Shown piece after piece: positions 1 through 7,664 of a stretch of DNA of 64,000 bases (the first letter of the stretch is position 1; each line of letters begins with the position of its first letter). This DNA is from Verrucomicrobiota bacterium. Lineage in GTDB: Bacteria > Verrucomicrobiota > Verrucomicrobiia > Limisphaerales > J093. Location of the stretch: the NCBI GenBank assembly GCA_029556615.1, contig JAKQDD010000209.1, forward strand, positions 1 through 64,000. Direction: 5' to 3'. A program made the position numbers and the translations under genes. The notes under the pieces were generated by a model. The model ran no database searches, was not told the origin of the DNA, and saw only the letters and a program-made list of their open reading frames with translations.

Positions 1-214
1 TTGACGGGCGCCAGTAGAGCCCGAGCGGGCGCACCGCGTCAACGGTGAACTGGGGACAATGAGTCTGTCACCTTGTTTGCGGCACTCCCCCCGCTCCGGG
101 GTCGCAGGGGGAGGGAAGGACCGGCGCGCGGACTCGATGCAGGAGTCGGCGTTCGCGAACTGCTGTTCGCCGCAGGCGGACCCCATTTTTCCAGCGCAGT
201 CTGGGAAAAGGCGT
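1..214. other. Intergenic DNA with a GC-rich hairpin
   Basis: No convincing gene is visible in this leading stretch. It contains a hairpin-like block at 85-129 (CTCCCCCC arm, then AGGGGGAG arm) that closely resembles a block at 15083-15127. It also has an imperfect TTTTCCAG/CTGGGAAAA inverted repeat near 186-209. The short open frames here have repeat-like composition and no recognisable protein features. Module A of the composite repeat begins at 215. Confidence 0.5.
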
Positions 215-394
215 GGAGTCCTCGACGTGTGGAATGTGGGGTCAACAGGTCAAGTTTGGGCCCCTGCCGTTCCAGACCTCCCCTCCATCCGTCGAGGACT
301 CTACATTAGCGAGGCGCGGAAGAGAGGGTGGGCAGGCACAGCAGGGTCTTCCTGAGCCTGCGGACTCGACCGGGTCTGAGGCGGCGCCTCGCTA
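215..394 (+). repeat. Composite A-B repeat, copy 1 (full length)
   Basis: Module A spans 215-302 and is bounded by GGAGTCCTCGAC and GTCGAGGACTCT, a 12-bp inverted pair with one mismatch. A 4-bp spacer ACAT follows. Module B spans 307-394 and is bounded by TAGCGAGGCGC and GCGCCTCGCTA, a perfect 11-bp inverted pair. The CTA at 392-394 is the complement of the TAG stop of the minus-strand LamG gene, so the terminus of module B is the stop codon. The interior of B is about 90% identical to the copy at 54695-54782. No open frame of interest lies inside. Confidence 0.85.
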
Positions 395-2527
395 CCGCAC
401 GAGTTCGATCTGGTAGACCGCGGTGTCCGGCGCATCGGCATCCACGTACTGCGACCGCGTCGCCGTCGCCTGGAATGCCGGCACGATCACCTCCCACTCG
501 GGCGCCTCGACGCGGTCCTTGCGCAACACCCGATAGGTGAGCCCCGGCACACTATCCCACCAGACCATCGGCACCGCCCGGATCCCGACCACAATCTCCG
601 GCACCGACTCCGCATCCGTCGGCACGGACCCCATCTGGTATTCGAGCCGGTTGCTCCACCCGTCCCCGTCCGGGTCCGCCTGGGGCGCGACGCGCGGATC
701 GGTCAGGTACCCTGGTCCGAAGTGCTGCTCCCGCCACTCGGCGGGGATGCCGTCATCCAAGGCATACACGCGCGCGTAGCTCGCCGATTCGACCTCCGTG
801 ATCGGGAAGTTGTTGAGGAAGACGCGCGCCTTGAGTGTCGTTGCCACCGTGAGAACGACCGGTCCCGCGTACGCTGCCGACCCCGCGACGGGGTCCGTCC
901 GATCCGTCGTGTAACGGAGGGTGCCCAGCCCCAACCGGTTCACGAGGGCGACCGAGACCGAGTTCGTGAAGAGCCCGCCCGGCGGCTCGAATCCGATCGG
1001 CGCGAGGGCCGTGAACGTCGCGCTCGCGACGTCGGACGCGGGGAACGTTCCCACGAACAACCGCGCCTGCACGGTAGTCGTCGTCGTCAGCGTGATCGGC
1101 TGCTGGTAGACTGGGGATGCGGCGGTGGGCTCGGTCCCGTCCAGCGTGTACCGGATCGTCGTCCCCGACAGGGGCGTGTTCAACGTCACATCGACCGACC
1201 CCAGGAAACCGCCTCCGTCGGGCACGATCACGAGAGGGTGGTACAAATCGGCCATGTCCCGACCCGGATTCCGGTACAAGAGATCGATTTGCGCGTCACT
1301 CAACGCCCGGCTGTACACCTGGACGTCATCCACCCAGCCCGTGAACAGGCCCTTGCAGATCCCCGTGACCTCCATCCCCAGGAGTCCGCCCACGATGAAG
1401 GGCGCCGCCCGATCGGTCATGCCCACGCTTGCCCGCGACGCCTCCGCCGGCGTGCCGTCCACGTAGATCCGCGTTTGCCCGGACTTCTGGTAGAACAAGA
1501 CCACCTGATGCCACTGGCCATCGTTGATGTCGCTCGTCGAGGACACGAGGGCATGACCGTTCTCCGTGATGAAGGTGGCTTTTCCGGCCGCCCCCGAGCT
1601 CCCCGAGGTGTTCAACTGGACGAGAAAACCGTTCGCAAACCAGGCTTCGTGTTGAGCCATCACGTAGGTCGAGGGCGTGGTATCGCCCGGCGGCGTCTTG
1701 ACCCAGAAGACCACCGTGAAATCATTCGTCGCCAACTCCCGAATGTTCGGCACGATCATCATCCCGTTGAGGACCTGAGTCAGGCTCAGGGCGTTGCCGG
1801 CCACGCCCCCCTCGACAAACGCCGCACCCGTCGAGGTCAGCTGGCCCGGATGCAGCCCCGTCACCTCGGACGCCACCGTGCCGCCGCTCTCGTCGAAGCG
1901 CCAGTGCGCCACCAAAGCCGCTGACTCCGGCGGATCCGAGATCGGCCGCGTCTCGAGACGCACGTCGTCGAAGATGGCCTCGGTACCGTAAATGGTCTCC
2001 GCCTTCCGGAGCACGATCTTGAGCGGCTGCCCCAGCGCGGCGTCCCCGACCAAGGCCCTGTACCGGACCGCTGCAATCACCCATTGGTCCTCGACCGTCG
2101 CGGGACTGGCGGACCCGAGCAATGTGCCGCCCGCCCACAACTCGACGGCGTAACGGCCCACCCCGGTGTCTTTCCGATCGCCCACAGCCACCCGCAGGAG
2201 ATACTCGAGGTTGGGCTCGAGCACCGCCGTCAGCACCTGGGAGACCGTGCCCTCCCAGTTCATCCACGCCAACTGCGCCCCGTCGGGCAGGCCCGTCCGA
2301 GGCTCGGACGTTCCGGACAGCCACAGGTCTATGGGATTCAGAACCCCGGCGTCCATCCCCTGGCTGAAGGTCCACCCTGGGATCGACTTGATGAGCGAAC
2401 CTCCGTCGGCTTGCGGCGGGTCTTCGAAGCTCGGGTTCACGATGGCGATCGAGGCGGCCAACGCCATCCCCGGAACGCCCAACAGGGCCAGCCCCGTCAA
2501 CCTGCAGAGATCAGGGATCGTTTTCAT
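392..2527 (-). CDS. Secreted LamG / chitobiase-like C-terminal domain protein
   Basis: A predicted extracytoplasmic protein of 711 aa, probably surface-exposed and carbohydrate-binding or adhesive. I see no catalytic domain. A signal peptide ends near residue 24 (ALA-AS). An N-terminal beta-sandwich begins at NPSFEDPP, followed by a LamG/concanavalin-like domain at about 210-425. Two chitobiase/beta-hexosaminidase C-terminal-like repeats follow at about 430-590 (RYTLDGTEP, then RYTTDRTDP). A DGIPAEWRE segment leads into a calcium-binding-like DPDGDGWSNRLEYQ motif and a final sandwich. This arrangement is typical of verrucomicrobial secreted proteins. The ATG at 2527 is chosen because it directly precedes the signal peptide; an in-frame ATG lies five codons upstream. 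The gene is bracketed by repeats: composite copy 1 supplies its TAG stop, and a solo module A lies 21 bp upstream of its start. Confidence 0.8.
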   Translation of the reverse strand: MKTIPDLCRLTGLALLGVPGMALAASIAIVNPSFEDPPQADGGSLIKSIPGWTFSQGMDAGVLNPIDLWLSGTSEPRTGLPDGAQLAWMNWEGTVSQVLTAVLEPNLEYLLRVAVGDRKDTGVGRYAVELWAGGTLLGSASPATVEDQWVIAAVRYRALVGDAALGQPLKIVLRKAETIYGTEAIFDDVRLETRPISDPPESAALVAHWRFDESGGTVASEVTGLHPGQLTSTGAAFVEGGVAGNALSLTQVLNGMMIVPNIRELATNDFTVVFWVKTPPGDTTPSTYVMAQHEAWFANGFLVQLNTSGSSGAAGKATFITENGHALVSSTSDINDGQWHQVVLFYQKSGQTRIYVDGTPAEASRASVGMTDRAAPFIVGGLLGMEVTGICKGLFTGWVDDVQVYSRALSDAQIDLLYRNPGRDMADLYHPLVIVPDGGGFLGSVDVTLNTPLSGTTIRYTLDGTEPTAASPVYQQPITLTTTTTVQARLFVGTFPASDVASATFTALAPIGFEPPGGLFTNSVSVALVNRLGLGTLRYTTDRTDPVAGSAAYAGPVVLTVATTLKARVFLNNFPITEVESASYARVYALDDGIPAEWREQHFGPGYLTDPRVAPQADPDGDGWSNRLEYQMGSVPTDAESVPEIVVGIRAVPMVWWDSVPGLTYRVLRKDRVEAPEWEVIVPAFQATATRSQYVDADAPDTAVYQIELVR

Positions 2528-2548
2528 GGTGAGACGAAGCACGCGTAT

Positions 2549-2635
2549 AGAGTCCTCGACGGAAGGGGGGAAGGCCTGGAACGGCAGGGACCAAACCTGA
2601 CGTGTTGACCCCAGGTTTCACAAGTGGAGGACTGT
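2549..2635 (-). repeat. Solo module A of the composite repeat
   Basis: An 87-bp copy of module A in the opposite orientation to copy 1, without a B module. Its first terminus AGAGTCCTCGAC is perfect. The other is degenerate (GTGGAGGACTGT). It starts 21 bp upstream of the start codon of the minus-strand LamG gene, so it probably lies in that gene's promoter or leader. Confidence 0.8.
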
Positions 2636-2685
2636 AGCACAACATCCCATGGCGTGACAAGGCGCTTTGCCGCACCCGGATCCGC

Positions 2686-2890
2686 GATCCGCGCGATAGC
2701 GTCGTGGAGTGCGGCTGCCGCGCCCCAAGCGGCACCGCTTTCAGCCGCCCGAAAGCGCCGGAGGGCCGGCGCACTCCAAAAGCTCGCGCCCGCGCCACGG
2801 CCCCCCGATCCGCGCGATAGCGTCGTGGAGTGCGGCTGCCGCGCCCCAAGCGGCACCGCTTTCAGCCGCCCGAAAGCGCCGGAGGGCCGG
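2686..2890 (+). repeat. Tandem pair of an 84-bp palindromic repeat
   Basis: An 84-bp unit beginning GATCCGCGCGATAGC and ending GGAGGGCCGG occurs at 2686-2769 and again, apparently identical, at 2807-2890, with 37 bp between. Each unit carries GGAGTGCGGC and internal arms such as AAGCGGC/ACCGCTTT. After the first unit GCCGGCGCACTCC completes a long hairpin with GGAGTGCGGC. The pair lies in the upstream region of the large glycosidase gene. The open frame that runs through it is unlikely to be coding. Confidence 0.75.
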
Positions 2891-2943
2891 GGTGCTTCCG
2901 CCTCCGCCCAGACTTCGGCCTCCTCGAGGGACTGCGTCGCTGG

Positions 2944-3014
2944 GCTTGCGCCTCCGCCAAGGCTTGCGCCTCCGCCAAGGCTACGGCGCACAAGACGGCG
3001 CACAAGACGGCGGG
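2944..3014 (+). repeat. Short tandem repeats
   Basis: Two adjoining low-complexity arrays. An 18-bp unit CTTGCGCCTCCGCCAAGG is repeated twice, and a GGCGCACAAGAC-type unit is repeated at least twice immediately after. They continue the repeat-derived DNA that begins at 2686. Translated through, they would give a repetitive Ala/Lys/Arg peptide with no domain character, which supports a downstream start for the adjacent gene. Confidence 0.6.
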
Positions 3015-3041
3015 CAGGCCAAGGCGTCCCTGCCGGAGCCG

Positions 3042-6000
3042 TTGAACTGGCACTGGCGCACCGGAAGCGCCAACGCTACACTCGGCCCGCTGAAAACCGT
3101 CGGCGTCCATCCATGGGTCGTGCTCCTGCTCAGCGCTCTCGCGCTCGTCGCTCCGGTCCTTAGCCGGGCCGCCGACACTTCGATCCGCGCTGCCGTCTGG
3201 ACGGCGGACGTGCCCGGCGCCGACCCCGCCCTGGTCAGCGCTCTTGCGGCGCGGGTTGCGGCTGCGGGATACACGGTCGATCGGCTCGACAGCCTTGCGC
3301 TGACCAACGTCGCCCATCTGGACCCCAAGACATTCGCCCTGCTGGCGGTGCCCGACGCCCGTTTCCTGCCTGTCGAGTCGGTGAAGAGCATCACCGCGTT
3401 TCTGGAAGCCGGCGGCGACCTCCTGGCACTCGGTCTGAGCGCCTGGGAGACACCCGCCTTCCGGCTGGGCAACCGCTGGCTCTCCCGCGCCGACTACGAG
3501 CGCGAGCTCGCCCAGGCACAGCCCCGGAGCGCGCTCATCGATTTCAGCCGCGAGAACCCTGCCGCCTGGATCCGGCACAGCAGTCACCCCGACCGGGCGG
3601 CCGCCCGCGAGATCGTCCGCGATCAGGGCCACGCCGCCCTCCGCGTGACCCTCGAATCCCTCGACAGCTGGGACACGCTCGAATCGCCGGCCCGCTCCTG
3701 GTCGATCCCGACCGGGCATACGCTCACGTGTTTCCGCGCCAAGGGCGGACCGGCCACAACGCAACTCGCGGTCGAGTGGGTCGAGCGCGACGGGTCCCGC
3801 TGGATCGCCACGGTCGATCTCACGACTTCCTGGCAAACCTACGCCCTCCCGTCCGAGCGTTTCCGTCCTTGGGAACCGCCGGCTGGCCGGGGCGGCCCCG
3901 GCGACCGACTCGATCTCGGGCGCGCCGCCCGATTCACCGTCGGGCTGGCCCATTCACACACCGCGATCAGGAGTGGCCGACTCGAATACTGGCTTGCCGA
4001 CCTTGCCACGGCTGCCAACCCGTTCGGCGATGCCGCGCCGCCGCCCCTGCCCGTGTTGCCCCGACTTGAATCCCTCGCCCCCAGCTACCAGTGTTACCCC
4101 ATCGAGGTGCCGGCCGTCCTCGAGTCGGGAAGGGCGCCTGACACTCCCGCTCGCGAGGTTTGGAACCGCCTCGTTGCGCTGCATCCCCGCCCCCGCGGCG
4201 TTGGGCTCCACCAGGATCGCCCCTGGCGATGGGACCCCTTGATGAGGGCCGTCGATCCGGCTGCTGCGGCCGCCGAGCGCGGTTCGGTTGCCACCATGAT
4301 CGTTCACGTCAAGCCCCCGTTCCGCGGCGGGGTCTGGGCGCTGTTTGCTCCGTCGGATCCCGATTTCTACCGGGATCCGGTTGTCACCGGCGCCCTGGAC
4401 CGCGCGCTGGGCCGCATGCGCGAAGGGGTGTTTCTCGTCGAAGGCGGCAGCGAGTGTTTCACGCTATTCCCCGGCCAATCCACGCGGCTTGGCGCCCACG
4501 TCGTCAACTTCAGCGCCCAACCCCGCGCGGCCCTGCGGGTCCGCGTCGAGGCGCACCCCATTGCGCAGCCCGCAGCCGGCGCTGAACAGCACCCGCTGTG
4601 GCATCACGAGCAAACGTTGGATCTCGCGCCCGGCCAGGATCAGCGGGTCGAGCGCGAATGGACGCCGGTGAACGCGGCGACGCTTCGGGTGACTCTTGGC
4701 GATCCGGGGCGGCTTCTCGATCAACTCGAGCACGAGCTGCACCTCTGGGAACAGCCGGCAACACCCCGGTACGTCGAGGTCCGCGAGGGACGCCTTTGGC
4801 GCGACAACCGCCTCTGGCGCGCTCACGGCGTGAACTACATGCCCTCCTCCGGCATCGGCGTGACGAGCTCCCACTTCGAGTTCTGGCTGGGCCGCGGCGC
4901 CTATGATCCCGAGGTCATCGAGCGCGATCTGGGACGCATCCGCGATCTCGGGCTCAACGCGGTGAGCGTGTTCATCTACCACCGCGACCTCGGCGCGCAG
5001 CATCTTCTGGATTTCCTGCGGCGATGCCGGCATCACGAACTCGCCGTCAATCTCTCGTTGCGCCCCGGCACGCCCATGGACTTTCGCTGGACCGAGATGA
5101 AGGCGCTCATCGAGCATTACCGTCTCGCTGCGAACGACGTCGTGTTCGCGTACGACTTGGCTTGGGAACCCAGTCACTACGACCACAATTTCCAACGCAG
5201 ACAGTACGCCAAGCCGTGGACGGACTGGGTCCTCGCCCGCTACGGGTCTCGCGCCGCCGCCGAACAGGCCTGGGGCCCTCTGGCGTATCAGGAAGCGGAA
5301 GGGCGCCAGGCCGCCGCCGACCTTCTCCCGGTCCCGCCCATGGCGTTGCTCGTCCGGGATGGGCCCTGGCGCCGGCGCATCGCCGATTACCGCGGTTTTC
5401 TCGATGATCACCTCGGCCGGGCCTACGCCGAGGCCCGGCGCCTCGTCCGCTCGATCGACCCGCATCATCCCGTCAGCTTCCGGATGCAGCACGCCGGCGA
5501 TCCCACCTTCGATTTCGAGCACATGCTGCCCTACGATCTTTACGGCCTTCGCAACGCCGTTGATCTCTGGGAACCCGAAGCCTACGGGCGGATCGGCGAT
5601 TGGGCCTCGGTCCGGCCCGGGCAGTTCACGGCCGCCTACGCCCGCCTCTGCGACCCGGCCAAACCGGTGCTTTGGGCCGAAATGGGGACCACGGTCTGGG
5701 ATCTCAACACCATGGCCCCCAGCCCCGCCCGACTCGATTTCGCCGCCCGGTTCTACGCGGATTTCTATCGGATGCTCGTCGATTCCTCGGCCGACGGCGT
5801 CTTCTTCTGGTGGTACCCCGGCGGCTTCCGGGCCAACGAGAAGAGCGATTTCGGCATCCTCAACCCCGACGGCACCGACCGCCCCGTTTCCCGTGTCATT
5901 CGCGCGCACGGGCCCCGCTTCGTCGCCGCCCCCCCGCCGGCGCCCGTCACCCGCTGGATCGCCGTCGACCGCGACGCCAACGCCCGCGGCCTGCCCGGCA

Positions 6001-6092
6001 TCTACGACGCCGTCCAGCTCGAATACTGGAAGGCCATCGATGCCGGCGAGTCGGTCGGCCTCCGATGGAAACGGCTTCCGGGAGAACCATGA
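3042..6092 (+). CDS. Large exported glycoside hydrolase-like protein (clan GH-A TIM barrel)
   Basis: Probably a secreted or periplasmic polysaccharide hydrolase of about 1016 aa. From about residue 30 comes a signal-anchor stretch (VVLLLSALALVAPVLS), then a Rossmann-like domain with the ThuA/glutamine-amidotransferase-like FLEAGGDLLALG. Beta-sandwich regions follow, then from about residue 582 a TIM-barrel that opens LWRAHGVNYMPSS. Candidate catalytic acids are Glu in LAWEP (about 707) and Glu in LWAEMGTT (about 877), the spacing and setting expected of clan GH-A enzymes such as GH5 and GH42. The substrate is unknown. The start is uncertain. An upstream ATG at 2709 would place about 110 residues of repeat DNA in the protein, so I use the TTG at 3042. 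A GTG at 3120 is another option. The next gene overlaps its stop (ATGA), indicating translational coupling. Confidence 0.7.
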   Translation: MNWHWRTGSANATLGPLKTVGVHPWVVLLLSALALVAPVLSRAADTSIRAAVWTADVPGADPALVSALAARVAAAGYTVDRLDSLALTNVAHLDPKTFALLAVPDARFLPVESVKSITAFLEAGGDLLALGLSAWETPAFRLGNRWLSRADYERELAQAQPRSALIDFSRENPAAWIRHSSHPDRAAAREIVRDQGHAALRVTLESLDSWDTLESPARSWSIPTGHTLTCFRAKGGPATTQLAVEWVERDGSRWIATVDLTTSWQTYALPSERFRPWEPPAGRGGPGDRLDLGRAARFTVGLAHSHTAIRSGRLEYWLADLATAANPFGDAAPPPLPVLPRLESLAPSYQCYPIEVPAVLESGRAPDTPAREVWNRLVALHPRPRGVGLHQDRPWRWDPLMRAVDPAAAAAERGSVATMIVHVKPPFRGGVWALFAPSDPDFYRDPVVTGALDRALGRMREGVFLVEGGSECFTLFPGQSTRLGAHVVNFSAQPRAALRVRVEAHPIAQPAAGAEQHPLWHHEQTLDLAPGQDQRVEREWTPVNAATLRVTLGDPGRLLDQLEHELHLWEQPATPRYVEVREGRLWRDNRLWRAHGVNYMPSSGIGVTSSHFEFWLGRGAYDPEVIERDLGRIRDLGLNAVSVFIYHRDLGAQHLLDFLRRCRHHELAVNLSLRPGTPMDFRWTEMKALIEHYRLAANDVVFAYDLAWEPSHYDHNFQRRQYAKPWTDWVLARYGSRAAAEQAWGPLAYQEAEGRQAAADLLPVPPMALLVRDGPWRRRIADYRGFLDDHLGRAYAEARRLVRSIDPHHPVSFRMQHAGDPTFDFEHMLPYDLYGLRNAVDLWEPEAYGRIGDWASVRPGQFTAAYARLCDPAKPVLWAEMGTTVWDLNTMAPSPARLDFAARFYADFYRMLVDSSADGVFFWWYPGGFRANEKSDFGILNPDGTDRPVSRVIRAHGPRFVAAPPPAPVTRWIAVDRDANARGLPGIYDAVQLEYWKAIDAGESVGLRWKRLPGEP

Positions 6093-7654
6093 GCCGCCCC
6101 GCCCGCCGCCGCCTCCTGATCCTGGCGTCCGTCGTCGGACTCGTCCTCGCTTTTCTCGTCGAGGAACGCTACCGCGGCCTCGCGGGTCTCCGCGCCTGGG
6201 AACGCGACATGCGCGCCCGCGGCGAGAAGTTCACGCTCGCCGAGCTCGTCCCGCCATTGCCCACCAACAGCGCCGTCCGGATCGTTTCCCCGGATCAGTT
6301 CTCGAGCCTCCTCGCTGCCGCCAACATGCCGCCAACATGGCCGGGCGCCATGCGGACCGTGGGCCCCGGCAAGGCTCGCCCCCTCTGGACCGCCTCCGAC
6401 TGGATCGACCATGACTCCAGGAGCAACTCCTGGGCACAACTTGAATCCGCCTTCGCCTCGCTCGAGGAGCAACTGCCTCCGATTCGGATCCTTCTGACCA
6501 ATCGTTCGATCTTCGTCCGGCTGGATTACGACAGCGGATTCGACGTCCCGCTCACGCACCTGGGACGGTGCAAAGCAATCACCCAGGCTCTCAATGCCGC
6601 CGCGGTTCACGCCCTCTATCATCATCGGAACGATGAGGCCCTCGAGAATCTGACGGCCGCCTTCGGCCTCCTCGAACTCACGCAGGACGAAGGCTGGATG
6701 ATCACACAACTGGTGCGCCTTGCCTGCGCCGCGATTCTGCAGACGGGCTCATGGGAAGCCCTTCAATCCGACGATTGGACCGACGCCCAGCTGGCCGTGT
6801 TTCAAGGCGTCTGGGAGCGCCAGGCTTTCCTGCTCCCCATGGCCCACGCCCTGGCGCTCGAACGCGCCACCGCCGCCCGCTATTACGACCCGAGCCGGGT
6901 GAGTTTGCGCGAGCTCGTGGATGCCACCGGGACCTTCAACAGCGTCTTCGGGACGTCCGGATCTTCCGATGTTGCCCCGGGGAGCCTGGCCTCGTTCTTC
7001 GAGCCCGTGATCCATGCCGGAGCCGCGTTCCGCCGGGCTTTCCACGTCTACCTTTGGCGGGTGGCCTGGATCCACCAGGACCACCTCAATCACAACCGGA
7101 TCCTCCAGGCGTGCGTGGACAGCACCCGCCAGGCCGCGGCCAACCGGCAATGGCCCGAGCCACCCCAGGCCTCGGCCGACCTCTCGAATGCCGACGATCC
7201 CCGGGACGAACCCGGGATCTACGACCGGCTCCGCCATTGGCTCAGCGCGATGATCCTCCCTGCCTGTGAGAAGGCGGTGTCGAAGGCGGTGCGCCTGGAA
7301 GTGACCCGCGAATTGACCGTCGCTGCCATCGCCCTCAAACGCCACCAGCTCCGCCATCACACGCTCCCCCCCAGTCTCGACGCCCTCGTCCCCGAGTTCC
7401 TTGCCGCTCCGCCCCGCGACTGGTACGCCGGGCAGCCGCTCGGTTATCGACCGAACCCGGACGGCTCGTATCTTCTTTACTCCATCGGGGATGACGGCGT
7501 CGACGACCACGGCGATGCCCGCAATACCCAGGGTGAAATCCGGTCCGCTTTCTATGGACGCGACATGGTCTGGCCGCAGCGCGCCACCCCGCAAGAGATC
7601 GAGGCCTACAAGGCCGGACTGACAACCACCCGGAAGCGCCAACGCAGCCCTTAA
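6089..7654 (+). CDS. Membrane-anchored hypothetical protein with GspG-like C-terminus
   Basis: A 521-aa protein of unknown function. An Arg-rich N-terminus and one membrane segment (RLLILASVVGLVLAFLV, about residues 8-25) suggest an inner-membrane anchor with a large periplasmic part that is mostly helical. The C-terminal 90 residues (LPPSLDALVPEFL ... GQPLGYRPNPDGSYLLYSIG, then DDGVDD) resemble the tail of type II secretion pseudopilin GspG-like proteins. Such a tail is frequent in verrucomicrobial and planctomycete hypothetical proteins. The ATG at 6089 overlaps the stop of the glycosidase by four bases and is preceded by GGAGA, so the two are probably co-expressed. GH97 starts 10 bp after its stop. 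I do not recognise a catalytic motif. Confidence 0.65.
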   Translation: MSRPARRRLLILASVVGLVLAFLVEERYRGLAGLRAWERDMRARGEKFTLAELVPPLPTNSAVRIVSPDQFSSLLAAANMPPTWPGAMRTVGPGKARPLWTASDWIDHDSRSNSWAQLESAFASLEEQLPPIRILLTNRSIFVRLDYDSGFDVPLTHLGRCKAITQALNAAAVHALYHHRNDEALENLTAAFGLLELTQDEGWMITQLVRLACAAILQTGSWEALQSDDWTDAQLAVFQGVWERQAFLLPMAHALALERATAARYYDPSRVSLRELVDATGTFNSVFGTSGSSDVAPGSLASFFEPVIHAGAAFRRAFHVYLWRVAWIHQDHLNHNRILQACVDSTRQAAANRQWPEPPQASADLSNADDPRDEPGIYDRLRHWLSAMILPACEKAVSKAVRLEVTRELTVAAIALKRHQLRHHTLPPSLDALVPEFLAAPPRDWYAGQPLGYRPNPDGSYLLYSIGDDGVDDHGDARNTQGEIRSAFYGRDMVWPQRATPQEIEAYKAGLTTTRKRQRSP

Positions 7655-7664
7655 CACCAATCCT

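Noticed and set aside
2709-3041. N-terminal extension of the glycosidase
   Set aside because: It reads through two identical palindromic units and tandem arrays before the signal sequence. Coding is unlikely.
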